A DNA stretch of 64,000 nucleotides, taken from the NCBI GenBank assembly GCA_037137375.1, contig JBAXKJ010000013.1:72632-136631 (forward strand), given 5' to 3'. Below, piece by piece: positions 54,327 to 62,312 of this stretch. The translations under genes were made by a program, and so were the position numbers. This DNA comes from CAINVV01 sp037137375 (lineage in GTDB: Bacteria; Bacteroidota; Bacteroidia; Bacteroidales; Prolixibacteraceae). Each line of letters opens with the position of its first letter. Position 1 is the stretch's first letter. A model generated the notes under the pieces. The model saw only the letters and a list, made by a program, of their open reading frames with translations. It did no database searches and had not been told where the DNA came from.

Positions 54327-55823
54327 TTATTCTACTAATCGTGAACGTTTCACCGCCAGTTGCCATCCTGAATACAATCCTTCAATTTCGTCAGATGACA
54401 TCGCGGGAGTAAAAATTTTATCCACTTTACGCAAAGCGATAATTTCGCTCAGGTCTTTCCAGAAGCCACAAGCCAGGCCGGCCATAAATGCCGATCCCAG
54501 CGCGGAAATTTCTTCAATATTACTTCGCACAACTTCCTTCATGAGTACATTGCTTTGAAACTGCATCAGGAAATTATTTTTGGTGGGTCCGCCGTCAACG
54601 CGCATCTCAAGAAATGGAACGGTGCTGTTTTCAACCATCAGATCGATCAAATCCTTTACCTGATAAGCGATGCTTTCAAGGGCGGCGCGAACAATATGTG
54701 CCTTTTTTGTATTGCGCGACATCCCTGAGATACTGGCCCGTGCCTGATTGTCCCAATAGGGTGCGCCCAGGCCAACAAATGAAGGCACAAAATACACCTG
54801 GTTGTTATCTTTTACGGATAAGGCCAGTTGTTCAGACTCTGCTGCATTTGAAATCAGCTCTGCATCATTGACCAACCAATTGATTGTATCACCTGTGCAA
54901 TGAATATTTCCTTCAAACACATAATCAATCATTCCAGCTCTTCCCCAGCCTATGGAAGTAACCAATCCTTTAGGTGGAGAAAGTGGTTGATTTCCTATAT
55001 TCATCATGATGGAAGAACCTGTGCCGTAAGTCGCCTTGGCCATACCGGATTCAAAACAATTTTGGCCAAACAAGGCGGCATGAGAATCCCCCATCAATCC
55101 TGACACAGGAACCGGTTGATCGAAAATGACGGAAGGCTCAGTATATCCGAAAATTTGATCACTGAACCTCACTTCAGGGAACATCGAAGGATAAAGTTCA
55201 AAAATAGCCATCAGCTCCTCATCCCACTGTAAGGTATTGATGTTGAAAAGCATCGTGCGACAGGCATTTGAAAAATCTGTTGCATGGCATTTACCTGCAG
55301 TCAGATTCCACAATAGCCAATTGTCCATCGTGCCAAAGAGTAATTCGCCATTCCTGGCCTTTTCTTTTGCGCCTTCAACGTTAGTTACTAACCATCTCAA
55401 TTTGCTGGCTGAAAAATAAGGATCGATGACCAGGCCGGTTTTCTCCTGAATTTTCGAATCTAAACCTGCTTCTTTCAGGATTTTGCAAAAATCTTTTCCA
55501 CGCTGGCATTGCCAAACTGCGGCATTTGCTATTGGTTTTCCCGTCGTTTTGTCCCAAATCAGACTGGTCTCCCGCTGATTGGTAATTGAAATTGCGGCCA
55601 GATCAGACGATTTTTTACCTGCCAGAAGCAGCACTTCGGTCATCCCTTTTAATGTATTGGCAAAAATTTCTTCAGGGTCATGCTCAACAAATCCTTCTGC
55701 CGGATAATACTGCTTATGTGGTATGCTAACCCGTTGCACCAAACGGGCTGCAGCATCAAAAAGCATCACCTTAGTAGCCGAAGTACTTTGATCGATTGCA
55801 AGAATATATTTTCCAACTGCCAT
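54327..55823 (-). CDS. FGGY sugar kinase, glycerol-kinase-like (candidate apulose kinase)
   Basis: 498-aa ATP-dependent kinase very close to glycerol kinase along its length: KYILAIDQST, TNQRET with Arg84-Glu85, VIDPYFS with Tyr136, GTGSSIMMN, VPSFVGLGAPYWD, RVDGGPTKNNFLMQFQS. Two differences stand out. The N-terminal DQGTTSSR of GlpK reads DQSTSATK, and the glycerol-contacting GDQQ reads GDSH (Asp246-Ser247), so a different polyol or ketose is expected. I chose the ATG at 55823; alternatives are ATG 55829 and TTG 55832. Spaced 17 bases from the isomerase and 16 from the regulator. Apulose phosphorylation is the context-based proposal; true glycerol kinase is less likely, as no glpF or glpD is near. 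Confidence 0.8.
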   Translation of the reverse strand: MAVGKYILAIDQSTSATKVMLFDAAARLVQRVSIPHKQYYPAEGFVEHDPEEIFANTLKGMTEVLLLAGKKSSDLAAISITNQRETSLIWDKTTGKPIANAAVWQCQRGKDFCKILKEAGLDSKIQEKTGLVIDPYFSASKLRWLVTNVEGAKEKARNGELLFGTMDNWLLWNLTAGKCHATDFSNACRTMLFNINTLQWDEELMAIFELYPSMFPEVRFSDQIFGYTEPSVIFDQPVPVSGLMGDSHAALFGQNCFESGMAKATYGTGSSIMMNIGNQPLSPPKGLVTSIGWGRAGMIDYVFEGNIHCTGDTINWLVNDAELISNAAESEQLALSVKDNNQVYFVPSFVGLGAPYWDNQARASISGMSRNTKKAHIVRAALESIAYQVKDLIDLMVENSTVPFLEMRVDGGPTKNNFLMQFQSNVLMKEVVRSNIEEISALGSAFMAGLACGFWKDLSEIIALRKVDKIFTPAMSSDEIEGLYSGWQLAVKRSRLVE

Positions 55824-55839
55824 GTTCATCAAATTGTTT

Positions 55840-56604
55840 TTATTCAGCTATAATCAGTTCAATCTCATTATCCCGGAAAAGCTGTAAATGGCTCTGATCG
55901 ATGAAGGGATCGGTAATAATATAGTCGATCAGGGAAAGAGCGCCGAGGCTAGCGAAAGCATTCTTGCCGATTTTAGTCGAGTCGGCAACCAGATAGGTGA
56001 CATCAGATGCTTCAATCATGGCTTTTTTTACCACGATATCACTTAAACTTGGATAAGTCAATCCTGAACGTAACGAAATTCCGGCAGTAGCAAGAAAAAG
56101 CTTATCGACATGAATATCTTCGAAAAAACTTGCTGCTTTTTGACCCGTAAGTGACAACGTAGGAGGTTTAAACTCACCCCCGGTAACGATCACTTCTATT
56201 CCAGGTTCAGCGCCCAGCATCACAGCAATATTCAGCGCATTGGTAATGACGGTTAATCCGTTGCGCCCGATCAGATTTCTTGCTATTTCCGTAGTAGTTG
56301 ACCCGGAATCCAAAATTATCGTATCCCCTGCTTCGATCAGGTCTGCAGCCTTTCTTCCGATCAGTTTCTTTTTATCCAGATTATCCTGATTAAGTAAAGA
56401 GAATGACTTCACGCTATGCTCTACATTTTTTAAGAATGCACCACCATGCTCACGTAGGATATACCCCTCTGATTCAAGCTTTTCCAAGTCCTGACGAATG
56501 GTAACTTCAGATACCTTGAAAATTTTAGCCAGATTAATTACCTTGGCAGAACCGTCCTCATTGAGGAGTTCAAGAATTTTTTCGCGACGTTGATTGGCTA
56601 ACAT
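55840..56604 (-). CDS. DeoR-family transcriptional regulator
   Basis: 254-aa repressor of the DeoR/GlpR type. The ATG at 56604 (MLANQRREKILELLNEDG) gives the standard family N-terminus; the frame is open further upstream, but that sequence is AT-rich and holds the operator repeats. Helix-turn-helix about 15-55 (VINLAKIFKVSEVTIRQDLEKLE, GYILREHGGA). The C-terminal sugar-phosphate sensor domain has the DeoR motifs DTIILDSGSTTTEIARNL and VIVTGGEFKP. First gene of the operon kinase-isomerase-transketolase, 16 bases before the kinase. Expected effector is a phosphorylated intermediate of the pathway, relieving repression when the sugar is present. TTTCG repeats upstream suggest autoregulation. Confidence 0.9.
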   Translation of the reverse strand: MLANQRREKILELLNEDGSAKVINLAKIFKVSEVTIRQDLEKLESEGYILREHGGAFLKNVEHSVKSFSLLNQDNLDKKKLIGRKAADLIEAGDTIILDSGSTTTEIARNLIGRNGLTVITNALNIAVMLGAEPGIEVIVTGGEFKPPTLSLTGQKAASFFEDIHVDKLFLATAGISLRSGLTYPSLSDIVVKKAMIEASDVTYLVADSTKIGKNAFASLGALSLIDYIITDPFIDQSHLQLFRDNEIELIIAE

Positions 56605-56606
56605 GA

Positions 56607-56672
56607 AGTTTCGTTTAGTTTCTTTTTCAAAATTATTCAAAATATTTCGAAACTTACAAGTATTTCGTTTGC
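56607..56672. promoter_or_regulatory. TTTCG repeats, candidate DeoR-family operator
   Basis: TTTCG occurs at 56609, 56645 and 56663 immediately upstream of the DeoR gene, the last two forming an imperfect inverted repeat with CGAAA around ACTTACAAGT. TTTCG-type half-sites are usual for DeoR-family regulators such as AgaR. Position just before the ATG suggests autorepression of the operon. Symmetry is imperfect, so confidence is moderate. Confidence 0.4.
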
Positions 56673-57180
56673 TTTTTATTAAAGAATGTTTTATAACATA
56701 TAAATCTGGAACCACTGAATCATCTTGTGATTAAATTCCAATAAATATTTAACGAATAACATTTATAAAAATCCTGTTTAACAGCTATATAGATCTGTAA
56801 ATCGAATATAAAGTAAAATTGGTATAGCCGTCTGTGCTTGTCAAAATACTTCTTGAGTGAAGTCTGAATAATAGCGGCAAAATTAATATACTTTGGCTCC
56901 AGCGAAAGAAAACATGAACTGATCCAAAATAAACAAAAATTTAATTACTGAAATCGAAGGTTACCAAAAAGGAAAAGCCAAGGCGAATTAGTGCCGGAAG
57001 CGGATAAGACTCGTGACGTCTACACCTCCACCCAAATGAGATTAAAATCTTTTTACATGATTTGACTAACGATGAAAACCAATTCCTATAAATTTCAGTG
57101 CATAAGGCAATCTTTTACGCCAGTAGGTCCATCCATGATATCTCCAAATACACAAGTGCGAGCAATAAAACCATCATAAA
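56673..57180. other. Non-coding gap, promoter region of DeoR operon
   Basis: About 500 AT-rich bases without a supportable gene on either strand. Its right part ends at the strong hairpin at 57181. I see no tRNA, riboswitch or coding remnant that holds up. The left 100 bases presumably contain the DeoR operon promoter. Confidence 0.6.
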
Positions 57181-57230
57181 AACCAAACGAATCGCTCAAA
57201 AGCAAGGTCTTTTGAGCGATTCGTTTGGTT
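57181..57230 (-). terminator. Perfect 22-bp stem-loop terminator after M28 gene
   Basis: Arms 57181-57202 and 57209-57230 are perfectly complementary over 22 bp around the loop CAAGGT. On the minus strand the stem is followed by TTTTTA, so it works as an intrinsic terminator 53 bases beyond the M28 peptidase stop. It insulates the peptidase transcript from the DeoR operon. The stem is much longer than usual. Confidence 0.85.
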
Positions 57231-57283
57231 AGGTTGAATATTGATTCAGCCGAACATTTTTTTCAATTTATTATAATCTGCAA

Positions 57284-58855
57284 TTATTTTTTTTCTTCCT
57301 TATCTTTCGTAAAATACTCATCTCTGGATAACAAATGATTTAAGTTGGCCACTCCATATACCACTATTGCAGTAACAATGGAGGTATGCTCCTGATATTC
57401 AGGTATACTCTTATTGTATAAATCGCGCTCCGTATGCCAGATTTCCGGATAACTGAAATTATAACCTTTTGGATCTTCGGTTCCAAATGTCATGGTTGGA
57501 ACTCCTTCCACTGCAAATGTTCCGGCATCAGTACCCATTGCTACCTTTGGTTTCGGTAAAGGTTCTCTTTTTTTAAGTTTAAATGGAAAATCCGGATTGA
57601 TTGAATTCAGAGGTTCAGATATTTTTTCAAGATCATCCCACATGGCCGCCGAAACACTTAGACTCGTGGGTACAGTAGGGCCACCATCACGATTAAACAT
57701 ATTGGATATTTTGGGCAACTTGGCTTTATTTCTATTGACCCAGCTGTGTGAGCCTAACAAACCAAATTCTTCGCCAGCCCACATCACTACCAAGATCGTA
57801 CGTTTTGGCTTCCCGCCTGCTTTCATAATTAAGCGGGCAGCTTCCATTGCAGGAGTTGCACCTGAGCCATCGTCTACACCGCCGGTCCCTACATCAAAAG
57901 CATCCAGATGCCCACCCATGATTACATATTCATCAGGATATTTAGTGCCGGGTATGATTCCTATAATATTGTGATATTTAACTGGTCCGGGTTTGAAATG
58001 GTTGCGGATGTCAAATTCAAGAAAAAAGTTACGGCGTTCTTTTGTCATTTGTTCTATTGTAGCAAACTGATGTTCATCCAGTTTTATATCTGGCAGAGTT
58101 GGAAGCTTTTCAAAGCTCAAACTATCCAAATTCTTACGATCATAAAGCACACGAATTGGAACCGGTGCAGCCTGAATAATTCCTAAAATACCTGCATCTT
58201 TCATCTGTTTATAAAATAAGGCAGGTTCATCTTTCAGAGGAATTAATTCCTTTTTAATAACTGTTTTTTCATCCTTTTTATTTTCAGTTTCAATGGAATC
58301 ATTTTGTTTTCTGATTTCAATATTCTCAGCAATCACTTTTGCACGACGTTGATTTGCTGCTTCTGAAAAATCAATTGGCCACCCCTCGTTTTTCCCGGTG
58401 ATAAGTACCCATGCACCTTTCAAACGACCCTTCATCCGGTCAAATTCAGCCTGCGTTTTTGGTTCCAATAATACGTGGCCTGTTTGAACTCCTTTTGTAC
58501 CTGCTGTGTATGAAGGTGTTGCAAAATGCAGATCCATCCCGTTTTCGCTAAGTAGCTTTCCAAACCAGGGACCACGGTTGAAACCAACTGGTACAGTACC
58601 CGCTTCGTCCATCTCCACCTTCATTCCCCAGGCTTTAAATTGGCTGGCTACCCATTCTCCGGCATTTTCATAAGCATCGGACCCGACAAGCCGCCCACCA
58701 AACCGATTGCACAAAATATCCAGATGTTGCATGGTCTGGTTATCTGATTTTCCAATTTTAATGATATTTTTTATTACTGGATCATTTTGTGCATGAGCAT
58801 TCAAATTTGAAATAACAAAATAGCTCAACATCAAGATATACAAAAGATTTTTCAT
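57284..58855 (-). CDS. M28-family zinc aminopeptidase, secreted
   Basis: 523-aa exported metallopeptidase (signal sequence ending near LNAHAQ) that removes N-terminal residues from peptides using two zinc ions. Order: N-terminal part, a PA-domain-like insertion (about 130-270, VLLEPKTQAEFDRMKGRLKGAWVLITGKN, with a charged stretch rich in Lys/Glu), then the M28 core. Zinc and catalytic motifs are intact: GGHLDAFD, GGVDDGSGA, MWAGEEFGLLGS (catalytic Glu-Glu), NRDGG, and EIWHTERD. Isolated between a strong terminator and an IS-like repeat, so it is probably monocistronic. No evident link to the sugar locus; general peptide scavenging is likely. Confidence 0.92.
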   Translation of the reverse strand: MKNLLYILMLSYFVISNLNAHAQNDPVIKNIIKIGKSDNQTMQHLDILCNRFGGRLVGSDAYENAGEWVASQFKAWGMKVEMDEAGTVPVGFNRGPWFGKLLSENGMDLHFATPSYTAGTKGVQTGHVLLEPKTQAEFDRMKGRLKGAWVLITGKNEGWPIDFSEAANQRRAKVIAENIEIRKQNDSIETENKKDEKTVIKKELIPLKDEPALFYKQMKDAGILGIIQAAPVPIRVLYDRKNLDSLSFEKLPTLPDIKLDEHQFATIEQMTKERRNFFLEFDIRNHFKPGPVKYHNIIGIIPGTKYPDEYVIMGGHLDAFDVGTGGVDDGSGATPAMEAARLIMKAGGKPKRTILVVMWAGEEFGLLGSHSWVNRNKAKLPKISNMFNRDGGPTVPTSLSVSAAMWDDLEKISEPLNSINPDFPFKLKKREPLPKPKVAMGTDAGTFAVEGVPTMTFGTEDPKGYNFSYPEIWHTERDLYNKSIPEYQEHTSIVTAIVVYGVANLNHLLSRDEYFTKDKEEKK

Positions 58856-58980
58856 AAAATAAACTTCTTTTAAGTTTGTATTGAAAAATAATTATTTGGT
58901 GTTTATCAGTAAGTCAAAGTTACAACTTGAATTGAAAATACGAATAATCAAAAAATTTAAAGTAGTCTAAGCAATCGACT

Positions 58981-59008
58981 GGATGCGCCGGCTAAATTGA
59001 CCACCTAA
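58981..59008. mobile_element. Orphan IS21-like end repeat
   Basis: TAAATTGACCACCT at 58993-59006, preceded by GCGCCGG, repeats the sequence found twice at the right edge of the window (63959 and 63983, the latter preceded by CGGCGCAG). Multiple copies of this kind of repeat mark ends of IS21-family elements. Here only one copy remains, with no transposase, in a 197-base gap between the beta-helix gene and the M28 gene. Confidence 0.5.
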
Positions 59009-59052
59009 TTTTAAAATTGCAAAAACACTTTTTATTCAATCTTCATATCCGT

Positions 59053-61830
59053 TTAATAAACCACCACTTTCGAAATCGCTATGACTCCCTGCGTGTTTTC
59101 CGCTTTGACTATATACAACCCACTTCTGAAAACTTTTCGGTTGATTGAAATTGAGCATAGCTCAGGATTAGATGGCGTTACCAGAGTTTGATAAATTTTG
59201 AGGCCCGATAGGTCTGTAATTGACAGATGAAACAATTTATTTGATTCGAATCCATCAAACGAAACTGTCAGATCCTGATTTCTCAATGGATTGGGAAAAA
59301 TTCTAAGTTTCGATGTATTCGTCTTCTTTTCATTAATGCCAGTTGAAATTGGCGAATCACTTATATAAATGGTACCTGTGCTTAACGAATTGTTAAAGAG
59401 CACATATCCGGGATGAGTTAAAAACCCACTAACATTGTCCTGTACATCAAACAAAGTTGCACCATTTACCTTTAAATTTAGCTGAACCCCATTGGCTTGA
59501 TTGAACGTGCCAATTTCAACCAATTGTGCCTCAGGGCCATAAAGCGAAGTTTTATTGGTAATGGTATTTCCCACCAAGCCTCCTGAGCCTATTAAAGTCG
59601 TTTTGGTGCCATCGCTATTATTCCGGAATAATTGAATGCTCGTTGGTGTGAATACAACTTGATAATCAGCCTGGGTAGAATAGCCTTTATCTCCATAACT
59701 GTTCTTCACACGGGTTATAACAGTCTGTTTTCCTGAACCGGTTTCGGTAAAGCGAAGTTTAAGTTTGATCGTTTCGTTGCCATAAATTGCCCCTCTAAAA
59801 GTTGCAGTATAAGCCCCTGCCAGTTTTATTTCTCCCGAAGCCAACGAAACAGCAGATGGGCTATCCTCAGACGTCTGCCGCCAATTGTTTATGCTTATTG
59901 CATACGGAAGTCTTTGGGCCACCAAATAATTCCATAGATCAGTACTCCAGGCAACATCAACTAAAGTTGGTACTTCCGAAAAATCATAAATATCGGGTCC
60001 GAATTCGTTTAGTAAGGAACGATAAGGAGTTTCCAATCCGGCTTCATCTATTATAAACTGAGCTGCGGAAGACCATGCCGGAGCACTGCTTTCTAAATGG
60101 AAATTGGTGTTCGAACAACCTGTAGTGGCAATAAATTCTCCTGCAACATTCGAAAAATTGTTGTCGAAAGCAATTCCACCGTAAGGCTGCTGGGTGTGCC
60201 AGGAAAAGCTTCTTGCCACTGTTTTGCAATCAGCAACATTGTTGTCCCAGGTAATGTTTTTTGCCAGTTGATCTTGCCGGTATGCTGCGGCTATTCGTTT
60301 ATTACCTGAATACTGGACATAGTTTCTGCTCACTTTGGAATCCTGCACTCCAAAAAAGTATATTCCTGCAACCTCATCACCAATACCAAAACCATAACGG
60401 CTGGCGGTCGCATAATTACTAACTTTATTGTAGGTGATTTGGGTATTCCCAACATAAGTTGTGTTTACCAATGAATAGCGCTGGTTGATACCAAAATAGG
60501 CCACATCAGCTACGTCGTTATGGGTAATGGTGAGGTTTTTACTCACATTGGCATAAATACCAGATGCCTGAAAGAAGTCAGCACCAATCGACCGGATCAC
60601 ATTGTTGCTGATAGTTGTATTGTTATTAACTGTTGCGCTAGGGTTCATATCCTTACCTATCAGGATGGCCGCAGCGGTCAGATCGTTAAAGATATTCCCT
60701 TCAATGAGTGTGTTGTTGGTATTGTCAGGGAGATAGATGCCCGAACTTGCCAGGTGCTCAAAACGGCACTTTTTAAAAGTAATATTCTCACTATACTGTA
60801 ATTGAATCTGACCCTCGATTGCGGTATAGTCGGAATACAAGTCGGCCTGGCTACGTCCAATTTCCCTGGTTGCGGGGCTTGTGAGGTTGCCATACTGAAA
60901 AGCAATTCCTTCAAACTGCAAGTTCGTAACAACATTCCCTGAGGCACCCTGAATTTTTAACAGAATTTCAACTGCTGGGGCAATTACTTTGGCGGTATTC
61001 ATGTTTTCGCCAGCGCGCGGATAGTAATAAACCTTTTGTATATCGCGATTTAAATAAAATTCTCCGGGTTCATCCAATTCCTCAAAAGCATTGATTACCC
61101 TGATAACATCGGATGTTTTAAACATGTGGTTTTTTGACCAGTCAAAAAAGTTAGGTTGTTTCATTTTTATCGCTTTTTCAGTAGTGGTAAGTGATACTAT
61201 AGCCTCAACTGGAATCTCCACATGTTTAAATACACCACATTGAAATATTCGCATGTCTGACAAATTGGTATAGTCCTTTAGATCAGAAGATTTCACAATA
61301 TAACCATCACGTTCCTGCGTCGTATTCGGGTCATTATAGGTCATGGCATGTGTCGTAATCCAACCGCTTTTTGCCTGAATAGCGCGTTTGCCATCCACCC
61401 AAAGATTGCGGAAATAGCCTGCAAAACCTGCTGCAGTTGGCACATTAGCCACGAAATAATTTTTCCCCGCAACCTGAGTCCATCCGTTGATTTGTTTACC
61501 TCCTGTAATGATGGGTTTCTCAGCGTTATATGCTTTGTAAATGACCTTGAATCCATTTTTCCCACCATCCTGACCAGTAAAAGTTAACGTTGAAGTCAAA
61601 TTGTAATCACCACCACGCAAATAAACATAGATATCGGAATTCATTGTAGTATTCGCTGACCTCACCTTTTCCTGGGCTTTGGTGATTGTTTTCAAGGGCG
61701 CATCCCATGCCGTCCCACTGTTGTTATCGTTGCCGTTGATAGGATCAACATAATAGCTTTGGGCAGAAAGAAAAGATGTGGACAAAAGCAACAGAAAAGT
61801 TCCGGCAAATGTTAATATTAAACTCCTCAT
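59053..61830 (-). CDS. Secreted beta-helix protein with T9SS sorting domain
   Basis: 925 aa, signal peptide ending near TSFLSAQ. N-terminal YYVDPINGNDNNSGTAWDAPLKTI and KPIITGGKQINGW mark the same beta-helix class as the GH141-like enzyme at 39255, with rungs to about residue 600 (LAKNITWDN, GIYFFGVQDSKVSRNYVQ). Residues about 650-825 look like a concanavalin-like domain. The last about 80 residues (LRIFPNPLRNQDLTVSF ... SGLYIVKAENTQGVIAISKVVVY) are a type IX secretion C-terminal sorting domain, so it should be exported to the cell surface or medium. Single gene, flanked by IS-like repeat and a terminator-like hairpin. Likely a polysaccharide-active enzyme of unknown substrate; it could also be a non-catalytic adhesin. 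Confidence 0.75.
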   Translation of the reverse strand: MRSLILTFAGTFLLLLSTSFLSAQSYYVDPINGNDNNSGTAWDAPLKTITKAQEKVRSANTTMNSDIYVYLRGGDYNLTSTLTFTGQDGGKNGFKVIYKAYNAEKPIITGGKQINGWTQVAGKNYFVANVPTAAGFAGYFRNLWVDGKRAIQAKSGWITTHAMTYNDPNTTQERDGYIVKSSDLKDYTNLSDMRIFQCGVFKHVEIPVEAIVSLTTTEKAIKMKQPNFFDWSKNHMFKTSDVIRVINAFEELDEPGEFYLNRDIQKVYYYPRAGENMNTAKVIAPAVEILLKIQGASGNVVTNLQFEGIAFQYGNLTSPATREIGRSQADLYSDYTAIEGQIQLQYSENITFKKCRFEHLASSGIYLPDNTNNTLIEGNIFNDLTAAAILIGKDMNPSATVNNNTTISNNVIRSIGADFFQASGIYANVSKNLTITHNDVADVAYFGINQRYSLVNTTYVGNTQITYNKVSNYATASRYGFGIGDEVAGIYFFGVQDSKVSRNYVQYSGNKRIAAAYRQDQLAKNITWDNNVADCKTVARSFSWHTQQPYGGIAFDNNFSNVAGEFIATTGCSNTNFHLESSAPAWSSAAQFIIDEAGLETPYRSLLNEFGPDIYDFSEVPTLVDVAWSTDLWNYLVAQRLPYAISINNWRQTSEDSPSAVSLASGEIKLAGAYTATFRGAIYGNETIKLKLRFTETGSGKQTVITRVKNSYGDKGYSTQADYQVVFTPTSIQLFRNNSDGTKTTLIGSGGLVGNTITNKTSLYGPEAQLVEIGTFNQANGVQLNLKVNGATLFDVQDNVSGFLTHPGYVLFNNSLSTGTIYISDSPISTGINEKKTNTSKLRIFPNPLRNQDLTVSFDGFESNKLFHLSITDLSGLKIYQTLVTPSNPELCSISINRKVFRSGLYIVKAENTQGVIAISKVVVY

Positions 61831-62195
61831 ATTTATTTGTTTATAAGTTTAATTAGATCCATCAGCTTGCTTTCCGATGTTTTGAAATTCATTTTTTTGT
61901 CGCCCCACCGCTACTAAAGCATTAATAAAAAAGAGGCTACCCAGACTTACTGTCAGGCACCTCCTAAATATTCTCAAACTCAATTCTTAACTTAAGAAAA
62001 GTTCAAAATGTGTTCAAAATCTAATTTAATATGTTGATAATCAATGAATAATATGTCGGGGTGACAGAATCTGAAACCTAATGTGTTATAACGCTGATAA
62101 TTAAGCATTTAATTAACTTTATAGATTAATAAGTTCACTTTTCTAAATTAAGAAAGTATATGCGCTGTTATTCAGGCATTTAAGACTTCCTGAAA
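61831..62195. other. AT-rich intergenic region upstream of integrase
   Basis: No gene on either strand. It contains the upstream region of the beta-helix gene, one terminator-like hairpin, and AT-rich sequence leading to the repeats at 62196. I looked for a tRNA attachment site and saw none. Confidence 0.6.
61933..61963 (-). terminator. Terminator-like hairpin with T-tract, orphan
   Basis: On the minus strand GAGGTGCCTGAC and GTCTGGGTAGCCTC form an interrupted stem around AGTAA, followed directly by TTTTTTATT, the form of an intrinsic terminator. It lies about 100 bases upstream of the beta-helix start and has no minus-strand gene in front of it now. It is either a 5'-leader attenuator for that gene or the leftover 3' end of a gene displaced by the integrase-bearing segment. 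Confidence 0.45.
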
Positions 62196-62248
62196 GTACA
62201 TAAATCAGTACATAAATAGAACGATCGTACATAAATTGGTACATAAAA
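62196..62248. repeat. Four GTACATAAA iterons upstream of the integrase
   Basis: GTACATAAAT/A occurs at 62196, 62208, 62227 and 62239, two pairs each with 12-bp spacing and the pairs 31 bp apart. They lie 65-117 bases before the integrase start. Such regularly phased direct repeats are typical of recombinase arm-type binding sites or an autoregulatory operator. Confidence 0.6.
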
Positions 62249-62264
62249 ACTTAGATATAATACT

Positions 62265-62272
62265 TATCTTTG
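62265..62272 (+). promoter_or_regulatory. Bacteroidota -7 element for integrase
   Basis: TATCTTTG matches TAnnTTTG and lies 40 bases before the integrase ATG and 16 bases after the last iteron. A clear -33 TTTG at 19-21 bp spacing was not found. Confidence 0.45.
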
Positions 62273-62312
62273 CAGACATGGTCAAAACTGTAACTCAATT
62301 TAAACAGTTAAA

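Noticed and set aside
54327..55823. Plain glycerol kinase
   Set aside because: The glycerol-contacting Gln is replaced, no glycerol facilitator or dehydrogenase is nearby, and the neighbours are isomerase and transketolase genes.
56673..57180. Possible degraded gene in the DeoR-M28 gap
   Set aside because: Short frames only, with stops in all frames and no motif on either strand.
62196..62248. CRISPR array
   Set aside because: Repeats are only 9-10 bp with 2-9 bp gaps; no spacer structure and no cas genes in the window.
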